A stretch of DNA of 64,000 bases from a virus. The notes under the pieces were generated by a model. It was not told where the DNA came from. It searched no databases and was given only the letters and a program-made list of their open reading frames with translations. Location of the stretch: the IMG/VR virus record IMGVR_UViG_3300030099_007533, positions 39,547 through 103,546 of that record; one strand, given 5' to 3'. The position numbers and the translations under genes are program-made. Positions 39,497 through 48,347 of the stretch are shown one piece after another (positions within the stretch are counted from its first letter, which is position 1; each line of letters starts with the position of its first letter).

Positions 39497-40405
39497 TTAA
39501 ATTTTTTCTCCCACACTTATAACAGTTTTGCAATCATACTCCGTAACCAATAGAGTGCCATCAGCCGTTTTAACCAAAAACGTTTTATCTTCAAAAATTT
39601 CTACCACTTCTCCAACATTATATTGTCCATACTCAATTTTTGTATCAAAAGGAACCGCTTTCCATATCATGATTTTTCTAACTGGGCTAAACGCGCCGGG
39701 ATAAGGATGGGTTACCGCCCTCACAAGGTTATATATCTCTACTGTAGAACTGGACCAATTTATTTTGCCATCTTCTGGAGTTCTTTTTGGATAATATGTC
39801 GCGTCGTGTTCATTTTGCTTAGTTGTTGCAGCAGTGCCATTTTCAATTAATGGCATGTTTTTTAACAACATTTTTCGCAAACAAATTTGAACTTTCTTAT
39901 AAATTGTTTGACAAGTGTCCCAGTTATTTATATCAAACTCATAAAAATCGATAATATCTCCAGAATCAACACCTGCATCTATGTAAAACAAGTGAAGTAT
40001 AAACCGGTCTTTTCCCTCAATCAGAGACCAGTTTATTGGAGAGCGACCTCGACCCTTTGGAAGTGGCTCAGAACTGCCATGAGCGCCGAGACAACCACAG
40101 TTAACACTTTTAATAATATCATCTGGTATTAATCTTTGCCACCCAAAAACCATTAGGATGTCAAACTTGTTTTGTTCAAAAAATAGTTTATCTTGTTTGC
40201 TTTTTAAATTAAATTTTTCTGGATAATAAATTGGAATATTATATTTCTGCGCGATTGTTGAGAAATCTTTATAACCTGAAACTTTATGTTTGATTGCCTG
40301 CTCTGAATCTAAAGTTATGATATAATCAATTTTTAAACCATTTTCTAATAAATGTGCCAACAGGCTGTGCCCCGACTCAATACAATTAACATACCCAATT
40401 TTCAT
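39497..40405 (-). CDS. Sugar N-formyltransferase-like (302 aa)
   Basis: Formyltransferase fold: YGDFS-type N-terminus, DILMVFGWQRLIP, then GAHGSSEPLPKGRGRSPINW with catalytic His109, and IDAGVDSGDI. These enzymes move a formyl group from N10-formyl-THF to an amino sugar nucleotide (as in VioF and FdtF) or to Met-tRNA. Here the sugar context favours the former. The Asn of the usual N-x-H is Gly107, as in one GRG-type subfamily. A C-terminal OB-like domain (VGEVVEIFEDKTFLV) resembles Met-tRNA formyltransferase. Acceptor is probably an amino sugar made by the DegT enzyme. Confidence 0.78.
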   Translation of the reverse strand: MKIGYVNCIESGHSLLAHLLENGLKIDYIITLDSEQAIKHKVSGYKDFSTIAQKYNIPIYYPEKFNLKSKQDKLFFEQNKFDILMVFGWQRLIPDDIIKSVNCGCLGAHGSSEPLPKGRGRSPINWSLIEGKDRFILHLFYIDAGVDSGDIIDFYEFDINNWDTCQTIYKKVQICLRKMLLKNMPLIENGTAATTKQNEHDATYYPKRTPEDGKINWSSSTVEIYNLVRAVTHPYPGAFSPVRKIMIWKAVPFDTKIEYGQYNVGEVVEIFEDKTFLVKTADGTLLVTEYDCKTVISVGEKI

Positions 40406-40407
40406 TA

Positions 40408-41058
40408 TTAGTAATTCTCCAATGGTGTTGTTTCATACCACCAAACTGGGTGTGTGAGAACGTAAAGTTTATCTTCCCCCTTATTTATCCAGTTAAGCAT
40501 ATCTCCCTCTCTCCAACGACACCCAGAATCAGATATATATTTAGCGTTATCCGTAAGAGATGGACAATAAGCCTCATAACTTAAATTAAAATAATTTAAG
40601 TTATCATTAGTAATTTGAAATCCGGTTCTGGCTGGTTCATGTGTTGAAACGCCACATATTTCTATATCAAACAAGTTCATGAAACATTGTATTTGATTTT
40701 TTACATATTCATTTCTAGAATTTTCAAAAAATATCATTGAAAAATCAGGTTCTTGATGGAACCCAATTTCATGTCCAAGAGATGCTATTTTTTTTATAAT
40801 TTTATAATTCTTATAATCTAATGGGTTGTAGTGTGTAGAATGCATCCTTATAAAATAAGATGCGCTTATACCTAAATCACTTTCTATTGTTGCCATTTTT
40901 AGAGCATTGTCGAGCGAATAATCTACATCGTGACGTAGAATTATTATTTTTTCGTGCTTTTGTATTAATTCATGTTCTTTGCACATTAAAAATTTATATT
41001 TCTTCTCTAATGCCGCCTGTAACGTTCTTTTATAATAGTCATAAGTAAACATGCTCAT
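40408..41058 (-). CDS. Polysaccharide deacetylase-like protein (216 aa)
   Basis: NodB-type motifs: IILRHDVDYSLDNAL (metal-binding Asp pair), a helix, then SLGHEIGFHQEPDF. This is the shortened form with H-D-x-D and G-H-E-x-G-F-H elements seen in polysaccharide deacetylase relatives of surface-glycan loci. It could remove N-acetyl groups from sugars or be a non-enzymatic relative. The start has GGAG 12 nt upstream of ATG, with an in-frame ATG two codons in. It lies between the formyltransferase and a GT2 gene. Confidence 0.72.
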   Translation of the reverse strand: MSMFTYDYYKRTLQAALEKKYKFLMCKEHELIQKHEKIIILRHDVDYSLDNALKMATIESDLGISASYFIRMHSTHYNPLDYKNYKIIKKIASLGHEIGFHQEPDFSMIFFENSRNEYVKNQIQCFMNLFDIEICGVSTHEPARTGFQITNDNLNYFNLSYEAYCPSLTDNAKYISDSGCRWREGDMLNWINKGEDKLYVLTHPVWWYETTPLENY

Positions 41059-41060
41059 TC

Positions 41061-41822
41061 CTATTTTATCTCCTTTTTCTCACACTTGCAAAGTTCTTTC
41101 ATCCAACCAGCATTGCTATATTCAATTAGCGGCACATCTATCAAAATAGATTTGTTAAAAGTATAAAGGGTCTCCATACAAAATTCATAATCTTCAGCAG
41201 GTGCCCACAGATCTTGCCAATCTTTCCAAACAATCTCTTTGAGAACTTCTTTTTTAATAGCAAAACTTCCTGTAAGCGTGCATTTCATAATGTCGCTGCC
41301 GTAAGACTTAGATATATCAACACACCCCTTTAAACCGTTTTTTGAGAAATAGCGAGTGTGTAATTCATTTGAACTAAAATACTTAATATCTTTTAAGATA
41401 AAGTTTTTACTTTTTTCAATATCGCCCACCCAACGATGATTTAAATGAACAATGTCATAATTTTTAAAAAAATATTTAATTATTTCTACTCTTTGTGGAT
41501 GTGCCAAGTCATCGGCGTCTCCATAAATAATAACATCTCCTGTAGATTCCATAGAACCTGCTTGTCTATTGGGTCCATGTGTCTTTTTCTCTTTGTGGCT
41601 GATTATTTTAAATTTTTTAAACACTTTCCCCTTAGAACACAAAGAAAAATACTTTAAGTATTCTGGGTCTATTTTATAGTTTTTTAATAATGGAGATTGG
41701 CTTAGAGAGATAATCACCTCGTCTGGCTCAACTGTGCCGTTCTCGTAAGATTTTAAAACTGAAAATAAATTATTTGCAAAGTGGTTAGGTGTGCAGGGTA
41801 TAACTAAACTTGTTTTCATCAT
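41061..41822 (-). CDS. Family 2 glycosyltransferase (253 aa)
   Basis: GT-A fold: SLVIPCTPNHF at the start, then IYGDADDLAHPQRVE, where the D-x-D binds metal and nucleotide sugar, and an acceptor-side EDYEFCMETLY motif near the C-terminus. Length is that of a single-domain GT2. The sugar and acceptor cannot be read. It is flanked by the deacetylase-like gene and a methyltransferase gene, spaced by 2 and 5 nt, within the glycan operon. Confidence 0.8.
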   Translation of the reverse strand: MMKTSLVIPCTPNHFANNLFSVLKSYENGTVEPDEVIISLSQSPLLKNYKIDPEYLKYFSLCSKGKVFKKFKIISHKEKKTHGPNRQAGSMESTGDVIIYGDADDLAHPQRVEIIKYFFKNYDIVHLNHRWVGDIEKSKNFILKDIKYFSSNELHTRYFSKNGLKGCVDISKSYGSDIMKCTLTGSFAIKKEVLKEIVWKDWQDLWAPAEDYEFCMETLYTFNKSILIDVPLIEYSNAGWMKELCKCEKKEIK

Positions 41823-41827
41823 TATTC

Positions 41828-42451
41828 TTAGAGCACTACATGGCTATAAAGACCAGTCAACTTATTTTTAATTACTAATTTAAGATCTGGGTATCTTTCT
41901 ACAAAATTTTTAGGAGTTAAATCTGGTTGAAGGTGTTCTTCCCACTGGTTTCCGCCCTCGGGTCCTTGGACGTAATTATATGGCACCGCTACGAGTAAAC
42001 AATCACATTTTTTTAAAAGCTTCTTTATTAATTTTTGAGCCTGTTTTACCTCTATATGTTCTAATATATCTCCCATTATTATTAAATCATAATGGTCAAA
42101 TTCAAAATCTAATATGTTACAATTAAAAACATTTGAATAATACTTTTCATACTGATAGTATTCGATGTGTGGTGTATAAACTTCTACACAATCAATATTT
42201 TTTATGTTTAAAAATCTATCTAAAAGTGCTTGATATCCACCCGCGCCGGGTCCAACATCTAAAACTTTTATGTTTGCGACTTTATCTTCTCCATATTTGT
42301 GAGTAAAAACACCCTTTATATGAACCAATGATTCATATTTAAAATACTCATAGCTGCAACCTCCTTTGTTTAGGATTCTTCCAAGACTGGGTGCATTAAA
42401 CTTAAATTTGTGAAAATAATCTTGCACTTCTTGTTTATTAAATTCTTTCAT
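41828..42451 (-). CDS. Class I SAM-dependent methyltransferase (207 aa)
   Basis: Motif I VLDVGPGAGGYQALLDRF binds S-adenosylmethionine, and motif II-like LIIMGDILEHIE follows. The small size and the position among sugar genes suggest a methyl transfer to a hydroxyl or amino group of a glycan. The acceptor is unknown. An AGAGAAAA purine run precedes the ATG. A 21-nt gap separates it from the next gene. Confidence 0.75.
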   Translation of the reverse strand: MKEFNKQEVQDYFHKFKFNAPSLGRILNKGGCSYEYFKYESLVHIKGVFTHKYGEDKVANIKVLDVGPGAGGYQALLDRFLNIKNIDCVEVYTPHIEYYQYEKYYSNVFNCNILDFEFDHYDLIIMGDILEHIEVKQAQKLIKKLLKKCDCLLVAVPYNYVQGPEGGNQWEEHLQPDLTPKNFVERYPDLKLVIKNKLTGLYSHVVL

Positions 42452-42472
42452 GTTTTTTCTCTATACAGGCGT

Positions 42473-43168
42473 TTACAAAAGATCTCTATGGTGCTCTGGT
42501 TTGTTATTTTCATTAAAGATTTCTCCGATAAACCCTTCCTTCTTGTTCTTTCTTATTATAGGATAATTTTTTGATTTTGTTAAATATTTATTTCCATTAT
42601 TATCTACCGAAGACCGTGTATAACTATCATGACTCACGCTGCTATTGTAAAAGTTTTCATACAAACTTTTCAGAAAAATCATATCATCCATCTTTTTAAA
42701 TGAATAGTTTGGACTAATAAACCTTTTGTAGTCCTTTATAAAATTATAATTGCCGTTGACTTTATTAAATCCAAACATCCCACCCATAACAACATAATTG
42801 TGGTGTGGGTGGTCTCTCATGGTGTGCAAAGATTTTGAAGAAGCCAGCCATTCATCAACAGCGGCTTTCTCTCTTATTGACGGTCGTGAATCAGCGTCTC
42901 TAACACAAAAAATATCCACAGTAGTGTCTGTGAACGGCATAAACCTCCAAAACATTCCCGGCATGTTTATATTTGTCATATCTACAACTTCAATCCCTTC
43001 AAGTTTTTTAAAGTAACTTAAGCTTTCTTGATCTACAGTATTATCAACATAAATTCTTACAACCCAATCATCGCCGTAAATTTTTGGAACCATATCAATA
43101 TTTTGTTTCATCCCTTCGATGTATTTTGGATCCGAACCATAAAGAGAAAATGAGATAATTTTTTTCAT
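42473..43168 (-). CDS. Glycosyltransferase-like protein with RDADSR motif (231 aa)
   Basis: Starts KKIISFSLYGSDPKYIEGM. It has a central DIFCVRDADSRP that looks like a GT-A metal-binding D-x-D, followed by MRDHPHHNYVVMGGMFGF. I recognise the general fold pattern but not a named family, and I would guess a short glycosyltransferase. Its neighbours are a PIG-L deacetylase (2 nt) and a methyltransferase gene, all co-oriented. Confidence 0.58.
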   Translation of the reverse strand: MKKIISFSLYGSDPKYIEGMKQNIDMVPKIYGDDWVVRIYVDNTVDQESLSYFKKLEGIEVVDMTNINMPGMFWRFMPFTDTTVDIFCVRDADSRPSIREKAAVDEWLASSKSLHTMRDHPHHNYVVMGGMFGFNKVNGNYNFIKDYKRFISPNYSFKKMDDMIFLKSLYENFYNSSVSHDSYTRSSVDNNGNKYLTKSKNYPIIRKNKKEGFIGEIFNENNKPEHHRDLL

Positions 43169-43170
43169 TT

Positions 43171-43815
43171 TTATATTATATCATACAATTCTACTGTTTT
43201 AAGTTGTTCAACACGATTAAAGCCCTTTTTCGCCAACTGATAATTAATATGAAAGGCATCAATTGCGGCTTTAGAAAAATAACTTTTTTGTAATTGAGAT
43301 TTAAAACAATTTAAACATTTAATTTTTGTGTCGTATTGTTCTTCTATGTCAACATATAGGTTTGGCACCCAAGAGGTAAGAGTGCTCGGCGTCTTATATT
43401 CAATTATCGAAATTGCAGTATGTCTGGCTAACGGTGCTGCTAAATTATTAACAAAGCGATGCTCAAACATAGAGTCATCTTTTGTCGGTACAAACAAACA
43501 ATCAAACTTTTGGTTTTTAAGAACATTTTTTTCCATATAATTGACCCATTCAGAGTCACGATCTTTTTCCTCAAAATATTCACAATCAGTAAAAATTAGT
43601 TTTGAGTTTTTAATATTAGCAGTTTTCCATGCATTTCTAACTTCGTCCCATCTTGTTCGATCAACAGAGTTCATAAATTTTATACCACCCATTGTCATGC
43701 AAAATATATGAAAATTTGTTTCATGGTATTTTATTATAGTACCAATCAACCCATATTCAACATCATCTGGATGGGGGGACACACACAACACATTATCGTA
43801 ACCTAAAAATTTCAT
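43171..43815 (-). CDS. PIG-L/LmbE family deacetylase (214 aa)
   Basis: Zinc-binding signature CVSPHPDDVEYG near residues 11-22 (His15, Asp17, Asp18, Glu20) and a second His in the EHRFVNNL segment. PIG-L enzymes remove N-acetyl groups from GlcNAc-type sugars of glycolipids or nucleotide sugars. Here it may generate a free amine for formylation or acetylation by other enzymes of the locus. Length is typical. It is separated from the next gene by 8 nt. Confidence 0.82.
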   Translation of the reverse strand: MKFLGYDNVLCVSPHPDDVEYGLIGTIIKYHETNFHIFCMTMGGIKFMNSVDRTRWDEVRNAWKTANIKNSKLIFTDCEYFEEKDRDSEWVNYMEKNVLKNQKFDCLFVPTKDDSMFEHRFVNNLAAPLARHTAISIIEYKTPSTLTSWVPNLYVDIEEQYDTKIKCLNCFKSQLQKSYFSKAAIDAFHINYQLAKKGFNRVEQLKTVELYDII

Positions 43816-43823
43816 TATACTTT

Positions 43824-44579
43824 TTATTCCACATCCTTAAAAAATATTTTTCCTTCTCCAAGAAAGGGTATTGTTGGTGGTAGTTTTTTATTTTTATAAA
43901 GTTCAATATTGCTTTTATATTTTTGTTCATCGCCATTATAGTGAATGGCTTTTTTAGGAATGTCGTAGGAGAAAACTTTTGTATCATATAAACTTTTATG
44001 TTTATATCCGAAGAGCCATGCTCGTTCTGCCATATCGCCATCTGTATAATAATATTTAAACTTCATGTCGTACATGCCAATTTCTTTAAATATTTTTTTG
44101 TGGTACAGTCCAAAATTTAAAACTAACTCGCCTTCTATATTGTGTTCGCTTTTTGTATCGTGCAAAAACCACCTTTCTTTTTTTCCATTACCACGAAGCC
44201 ATTCTTCATCGAGTATGTCTAATTTGCTTCTGCCATATTTCCAATTAAATGGATAAAATTCAGCGTCACCAGCAGCAATCTCGTTTATAACTTCCTGCCA
44301 ATTTGTGATTAATAGAACATCATCATTCCATTGGCATATCCAATCGTGAGTTGCATGTAATATTCCCAAATTCATAAAATGAGGATAATGGCTTCTCTTA
44401 CCAAAGTTTATAAACTTAACTCTTGGATGGTTTAATTCATTAAAAAAATCTACAGTGCCATCAGTTGAGCCGCCATCAACAACTACAAGTTCTACTTCAT
44501 CATTTGACAATACTGTATTCTCTAATAAGTCTTGAATATATTGTTTTCTGTTTAATGTACCAGTAACGATGCTAATCAT
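43824..44579 (-). CDS. Family 2 glycosyltransferase (251 aa)
   Basis: GT2 motifs: SIVTGTLNRKQYI, VVVDGGSTDGTVDFF, then QWNDDVLLI, where the metal-binding D-D is placed as in GT-A enzymes. A short C-terminal region has DMAERAWLFGYKH. It overlaps the FkbM methyltransferase stop by 8 nt. Donor and acceptor are unknown. Confidence 0.82.
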   Translation of the reverse strand: MISIVTGTLNRKQYIQDLLENTVLSNDEVELVVVDGGSTDGTVDFFNELNHPRVKFINFGKRSHYPHFMNLGILHATHDWICQWNDDVLLITNWQEVINEIAAGDAEFYPFNWKYGRSKLDILDEEWLRGNGKKERWFLHDTKSEHNIEGELVLNFGLYHKKIFKEIGMYDMKFKYYYTDGDMAERAWLFGYKHKSLYDTKVFSYDIPKKAIHYNGDEQKYKSNIELYKNKKLPPTIPFLGEGKIFFKDVE

Positions 44580-45204
44580 TTATTTCTTCCTTAATATAAA
44601 CTGCATCTCCCCATGTTTGTCCGACCCAGTTAGTTTCTACTCTTTTAAAATTAAATCTTTCTAAAAATTTATCAAGATCGTTAACATATGCATTACCTTT
44701 ATATAATTCAGCGCGATTTACTTCTGATATAATCAGATCAATGTTCTTTAAACTTTTTTCTGCACCTTTAAAAACTTCTAATTCATATCCTTGAACATCG
44801 ATGCACATCACATTATGTTTCTGTTCAACATTGGTAAAAAAATCATCTAAAGTTGTTATTTTTACTTTTTCTTTTTTATTAAATTTAATATGTGGATATT
44901 GATATTTATGCCCTCTCGGCTTCAATATGGAGCTTGACTGGCTTTTATTTGCAGTTTCAACAAACATCTCTACTTCTCCAACAAAATTTCCTAAAGCGCT
45001 ATTGATTAATAAAATATCATCGCTCTTTGGAACATTACTGGACAAGACCGAAAAAATCTCTTTTAATGGTTCAAAAAAAATTAAATTTTCAATACCGCTC
45101 TTTTTATATATTTTGTATTCTTGCCCATAATGAGCACCAATCTGGACCACACCAGTCGGCGTTATATTATATTCTTTTAAAACTTTTTCAAACTCTATAA
45201 ACAT
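44572..45204 (-). CDS. FkbM-family methyltransferase (210 aa)
   Basis: FkbM pattern: VVQIGAHYGQEYKIY, FFEPLKEIF, then KSQSSSILKP and VKITTLDDFF, followed by VMCIDVQGYELEVFKGA. These are SAM-dependent O-methyltransferases common in surface polysaccharide and phage loci. The start is 4 nt from the RmlB-like gene. A methylated sugar in the product is likely. Confidence 0.82.
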   Translation of the reverse strand: MFIEFEKVLKEYNITPTGVVQIGAHYGQEYKIYKKSGIENLIFFEPLKEIFSVLSSNVPKSDDILLINSALGNFVGEVEMFVETANKSQSSSILKPRGHKYQYPHIKFNKKEKVKITTLDDFFTNVEQKHNVMCIDVQGYELEVFKGAEKSLKNIDLIISEVNRAELYKGNAYVNDLDKFLERFNFKRVETNWVGQTWGDAVYIKEEIND

Positions 45205-45207
45205 TTT

Positions 45208-46158
45208 TCACCATATAAAATTGTTTTTGTAAAATTTAACAATTTCTCCTATTTCATCATCAAACCGTCTTTTTGGCTCCCAGCCAATAGATCTCAAACG
45301 TTCATCATCCAAAGCATATCTAATATCTTGACCAGTTCTACTATAAGAAAAATCAACATAATCTTCAATATCAATTTTGTTTTTAAAAAAACTTTTTAAT
45401 ATTTGTGAGACAGTTGTCAGATTATTTTGCTCAAAACCGCCAGATACATTAAAAATTTTGTTAGTTTGTCTTGATTCAATAATTTTTATAACTGCTCTGG
45501 CTGTGTCATCTGCGTGTAACCAAGTCCTAATTGGTTTTCCACCATCATGCAATCTAATCTTTTTACCACGAACTAAATTTTTAACTGCTAAAGGAATAAG
45601 CTTTTCTGGATATTGTCCTATTCCATAATTGTTGGTAGGTCGCAAAATAATATATTTTACATGATAAGTTCTTGCCCAAGCATAAACCAGCATGTCCGCT
45701 GCTGCTTTAGCTGCTGAATAAGGATTGCTTGGCTTTAAAAGGTCGTCCTCTTTATGGAAGCCATCATCAATATCACCATAAACTTCATCAGTACTAAAGT
45801 GAAAAAATATTGGTCTCTCATTGCAATTCTCCTGCTTGTGCCTTATTAATTCTAATAGATTCTGAACACCGGTAACATTACTATCTAAAAATTTCTTGCT
45901 ATCAACTATACTATTCCCAACATGTGATTCCGCAGCAAGGTTAATAACATAATCGCAATCATATAGATGGTTCAAATCCTTGATATCAATCTCTTCAAAA
46001 GTAAAATTATTATACCTATTGAATTCGTCCAGAATGCCCCTATTTGCTGCGTATGTGCATTTATCGATTCCATATACCATCCAGCCTTTTTCAAGGCATC
46101 TGCGGGTCACATAGGACCCTATAAAGCCCAAACAGCCTGTGATATATACCACCTTCAT
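45208..46158 (-). CDS. NDP-glucose 4,6-dehydratase, RmlB-like (316 aa)
   Basis: An extended SDR: VYITGCLGFIGSYVTRRCL, NLAAESHVGNSI, HFSTDEVYGDI, PSNPYSAAKAAADM (Tyr and Lys of the active site), RPTNNYG, and IRTWLHADDTARAV. This order is that of dTDP-glucose 4,6-dehydratase and close relatives. It would give a 4-keto-6-deoxy sugar, possibly feeding the RfbH-like dehydrase encoded just upstream. The base (dTDP or CDP) is not visible. ATG overlaps the RfbH stop (ATGA). Confidence 0.85.
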   Translation of the reverse strand: MKVVYITGCLGFIGSYVTRRCLEKGWMVYGIDKCTYAANRGILDEFNRYNNFTFEEIDIKDLNHLYDCDYVINLAAESHVGNSIVDSKKFLDSNVTGVQNLLELIRHKQENCNERPIFFHFSTDEVYGDIDDGFHKEDDLLKPSNPYSAAKAAADMLVYAWARTYHVKYIILRPTNNYGIGQYPEKLIPLAVKNLVRGKKIRLHDGGKPIRTWLHADDTARAVIKIIESRQTNKIFNVSGGFEQNNLTTVSQILKSFFKNKIDIEDYVDFSYSRTGQDIRYALDDERLRSIGWEPKRRFDDEIGEIVKFYKNNFIW

Positions 46159-47510
46159 AATTTCCGCTCCTTGAAAAATGAATCAACAACTTTTTGTATA
46201 TATTCAATCTTCTCATCTGTTATGCCTATGTAAGTTCCAAGAAAAAAAGTATTGCCTGTAACATAAGATGCAACTGGGAATGATTTTGTTATATCGTCAT
46301 AATCCGCTGACAGCTTCTCATAAGCTGGATGTGCTAATGCGTTCCCCGTAAAATAAGATCTCGTTTGAATTTTATTTTTTTCAAGGTGATTTACAAATTC
46401 CTGTTTATCAAAAACACAATCTTTTTTTAAAGTTAAAAGGAATCCAAACCAACAAGGATCAGAGTTTTTAGTAGCATACGGCAAATGAAAATATTTTTCA
46501 TATTTTAAGAAGATATTTTTCAATTTAGTAAAGTTTTCTCTCCTCGCAGAATCCATGGCAGGGAGTTTTTTTAACTGTTCAAGTCCCATCGCTCCTTGCA
46601 GATCTAAAGGTTTTAAATTATATCCGATCTCATCAAAAACATATCTATGATCGTAGATAGCCTCTGGCATTTTATCAAACCAAGCTTTAAACCTATTACC
46701 GCAGGCTGTGCCATCGATCACACAGCCGGGTTTGATATCGTTGCAATAGCAAGCTCTCCCCCAGTCGCGAAAACTTGCTAAAGACTTTCGTATTTTTCCG
46801 CTATTAGTGGCGACAAAACCGCCCTCAGCCATGGACATGTGGTGCGCAGGAAAAAACGAACAAGTGGATATGTGCCCATATGAACCAAGCTTTTTATTAT
46901 TATATGTAGATCCAAGAGCATCACAAGCATCTTCTATAAAAATTAGATCATGCTTTTCTACAAGATTCATTAATCGCTCCATATCTGGAGGGTTCCCCAA
47001 AACATGTGCAAACATTATACCCCTAATATCAGGATCTTCCTTTAATTTTTGTTCAACCTGATCTAAATTTAAATTTAGGTTTGGCAGTTCGACATCAACA
47101 AAAACTGGCTTGAACCCATTTTGAATAATGGGGTTTATTGTTGTTGGGAAACAAACTACCGGGGTTATAAACTTGTCACCCTCTTTTAAAGAAAATGTAT
47201 TTTTTGATTTAAGACATGAAACGGCTAACAAGTTTGCAGAACTGCCAGAATTAGTTAATATGCCTCTCTTTTTTCCAAGATATTTTGGGAACTGTATCTC
47301 AAACAACTTATTATTTTTACCAAAAATTACCCAATCGTTTGAAAAGTCATCAAGTATCACTTTTACGGCTGCTAATATTTCATCTTTATCGTAATTGAGA
47401 CCAGAATAAGAAACCCAATCTGTACCGGGGTTCCAAGTATCCTTGCTTCTTTTTTCCTCATAATACTCAGAAACAAGTTCTAATATCTGTTTTCTTTTTT
47501 GATCAAACAT
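46155..47510 (-). CDS. PLP-dependent 3-dehydrase, RfbH/DdhC-like E1 (451 aa)
   Basis: DegT-type fold but with PAHHMSMAEGG (His223-His224) in place of the catalytic Lys, the hallmark of CDP-4-keto-6-deoxyglucose-3-dehydrase (E1). Cys254, Cys256, Cys263 and Cys270 (ACYC, PGC, TACG) match the [2Fe-2S] cluster set. The enzyme removes the C3 hydroxyl to make 3,6-dideoxy sugars and usually needs a reductase partner (E3), none of which is seen nearby. Length is as in the family. It lies directly downstream of the SDR gene and couples to the RmlB-like gene. Confidence 0.88.
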   Translation of the reverse strand: MFDQKRKQILELVSEYYEEKRSKDTWNPGTDWVSYSGLNYDKDEILAAVKVILDDFSNDWVIFGKNNKLFEIQFPKYLGKKRGILTNSGSSANLLAVSCLKSKNTFSLKEGDKFITPVVCFPTTINPIIQNGFKPVFVDVELPNLNLNLDQVEQKLKEDPDIRGIMFAHVLGNPPDMERLMNLVEKHDLIFIEDACDALGSTYNNKKLGSYGHISTCSFFPAHHMSMAEGGFVATNSGKIRKSLASFRDWGRACYCNDIKPGCVIDGTACGNRFKAWFDKMPEAIYDHRYVFDEIGYNLKPLDLQGAMGLEQLKKLPAMDSARRENFTKLKNIFLKYEKYFHLPYATKNSDPCWFGFLLTLKKDCVFDKQEFVNHLEKNKIQTRSYFTGNALAHPAYEKLSADYDDITKSFPVASYVTGNTFFLGTYIGITDEKIEYIQKVVDSFFKERKL

Positions 47511-48347
47511 TTAAATAAATTTTCCAATAATGTTTTTTAGTTCTCTTTCTAAGCCAGAAAGTTCTATGTTCATAGTATCTAACTTATTCGATTTTCCAGT
47601 GTATGAGTTTGCCATCTCTCTTTGTTGAACTAATATTTTGCTTTTACTTTTTAAGTTAGATTTTATCATTTTTGCCATCTGTTTTAAAGTATATTTCTTT
47701 TTATATACAGCGTTTAGGTCTTTTGGTAACGATTCTTTCTCATTATCAAAATAAAATTTCAATATTTTACAAAGATCATCTGATGATATGAAATCCATAA
47801 ATTTATCTTGATGTATTATGAGAGGTTCACCTTTCAAAGCATTCTTTATGTTTGTCTTCAAAAACCTACTTTCTTTTTCATATATGCCAAAGCAACCAAA
47901 TATTCTTATGTTGAAAAGCTTATCATACTTGTATATTTCTTTGGTTATGATGTTTTTTGACAATCCATAATAATCTTTTGGGTTTTTCTCGTAGATTTCG
48001 TTCTCTGAACAATCGCTTATTTCTGATGCTCTGTCAAACTCTGCTCCAGAACCAAAGTTTATCAGTTTGCCAAAAGCATCTCTATTGTCTACAAGATTCT
48101 TAAACATTTGTATGTTATTTAAAAAATCTTGTAGAGTGTCTTCTCTGCCTCTAACACCGCCGTTTATTGCACAATTGATGACGACATCGTAATACCGAAT
48201 ATTAAAAAATTTACGAGTTTGTTCGGCAGATGTTAAATCAAAATCCTTTCTTGTAGAAAAACATAAGTCATACTCGCTGTTAAAAAAGTAGTCTTTAATC
48301 TGCTTTGCCAAAAAGCTATTTTCAGCAATTACTAATATCTTTTTCAT
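47511..48347 (-). CDS. SDR reductase/epimerase of the sugar locus (278 aa)
   Basis: NAD-binding start ILVIAENSFLAKQIKDYF, although the usual G-x2-G is replaced by a variant, then VVINCAINGG, LINFGSGAEF and DYYGLSKNIITKEIYKYD with active-site Tyr and Lys. It resembles dTDP-4-dehydrorhamnose reductase-like SDRs and may reduce a 4-keto sugar made by the dehydratase. The weak nucleotide motif is an oddity. Its ATG overlaps the transketolase stop, so it is part of the transketolase, SDR, RfbH, RmlB set. Confidence 0.7.
   Translation of the reverse strand: MKKILVIAENSFLAKQIKDYFFNSEYDLCFSTRKDFDLTSAEQTRKFFNIRYYDVVINCAINGGVRGREDTLQDFLNNIQMFKNLVDNRDAFGKLINFGSGAEFDRASEISDCSENEIYEKNPKDYYGLSKNIITKEIYKYDKLFNIRIFGCFGIYEKESRFLKTNIKNALKGEPLIIHQDKFMDFISSDDLCKILKFYFDNEKESLPKDLNAVYKKKYTLKQMAKMIKSNLKSKSKILVQQREMANSYTGKSNKLDTMNIELSGLERELKNIIGKFI

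Noticed and set aside
39447-39512. Open frame ending in LKQDRYK before the 274-aa gene, possible 3' remnant of a lost gene
   Set aside because: It is only about 20 codons, overlaps the formyltransferase end in another frame and matches no family, so it falls short of the evidence for the other scars.
43793-44041. 82-residue minus-strand ORF overlapping a GT2 gene
   Set aside because: It is in another frame inside the GT2 gene, which has full glycosyltransferase motifs.
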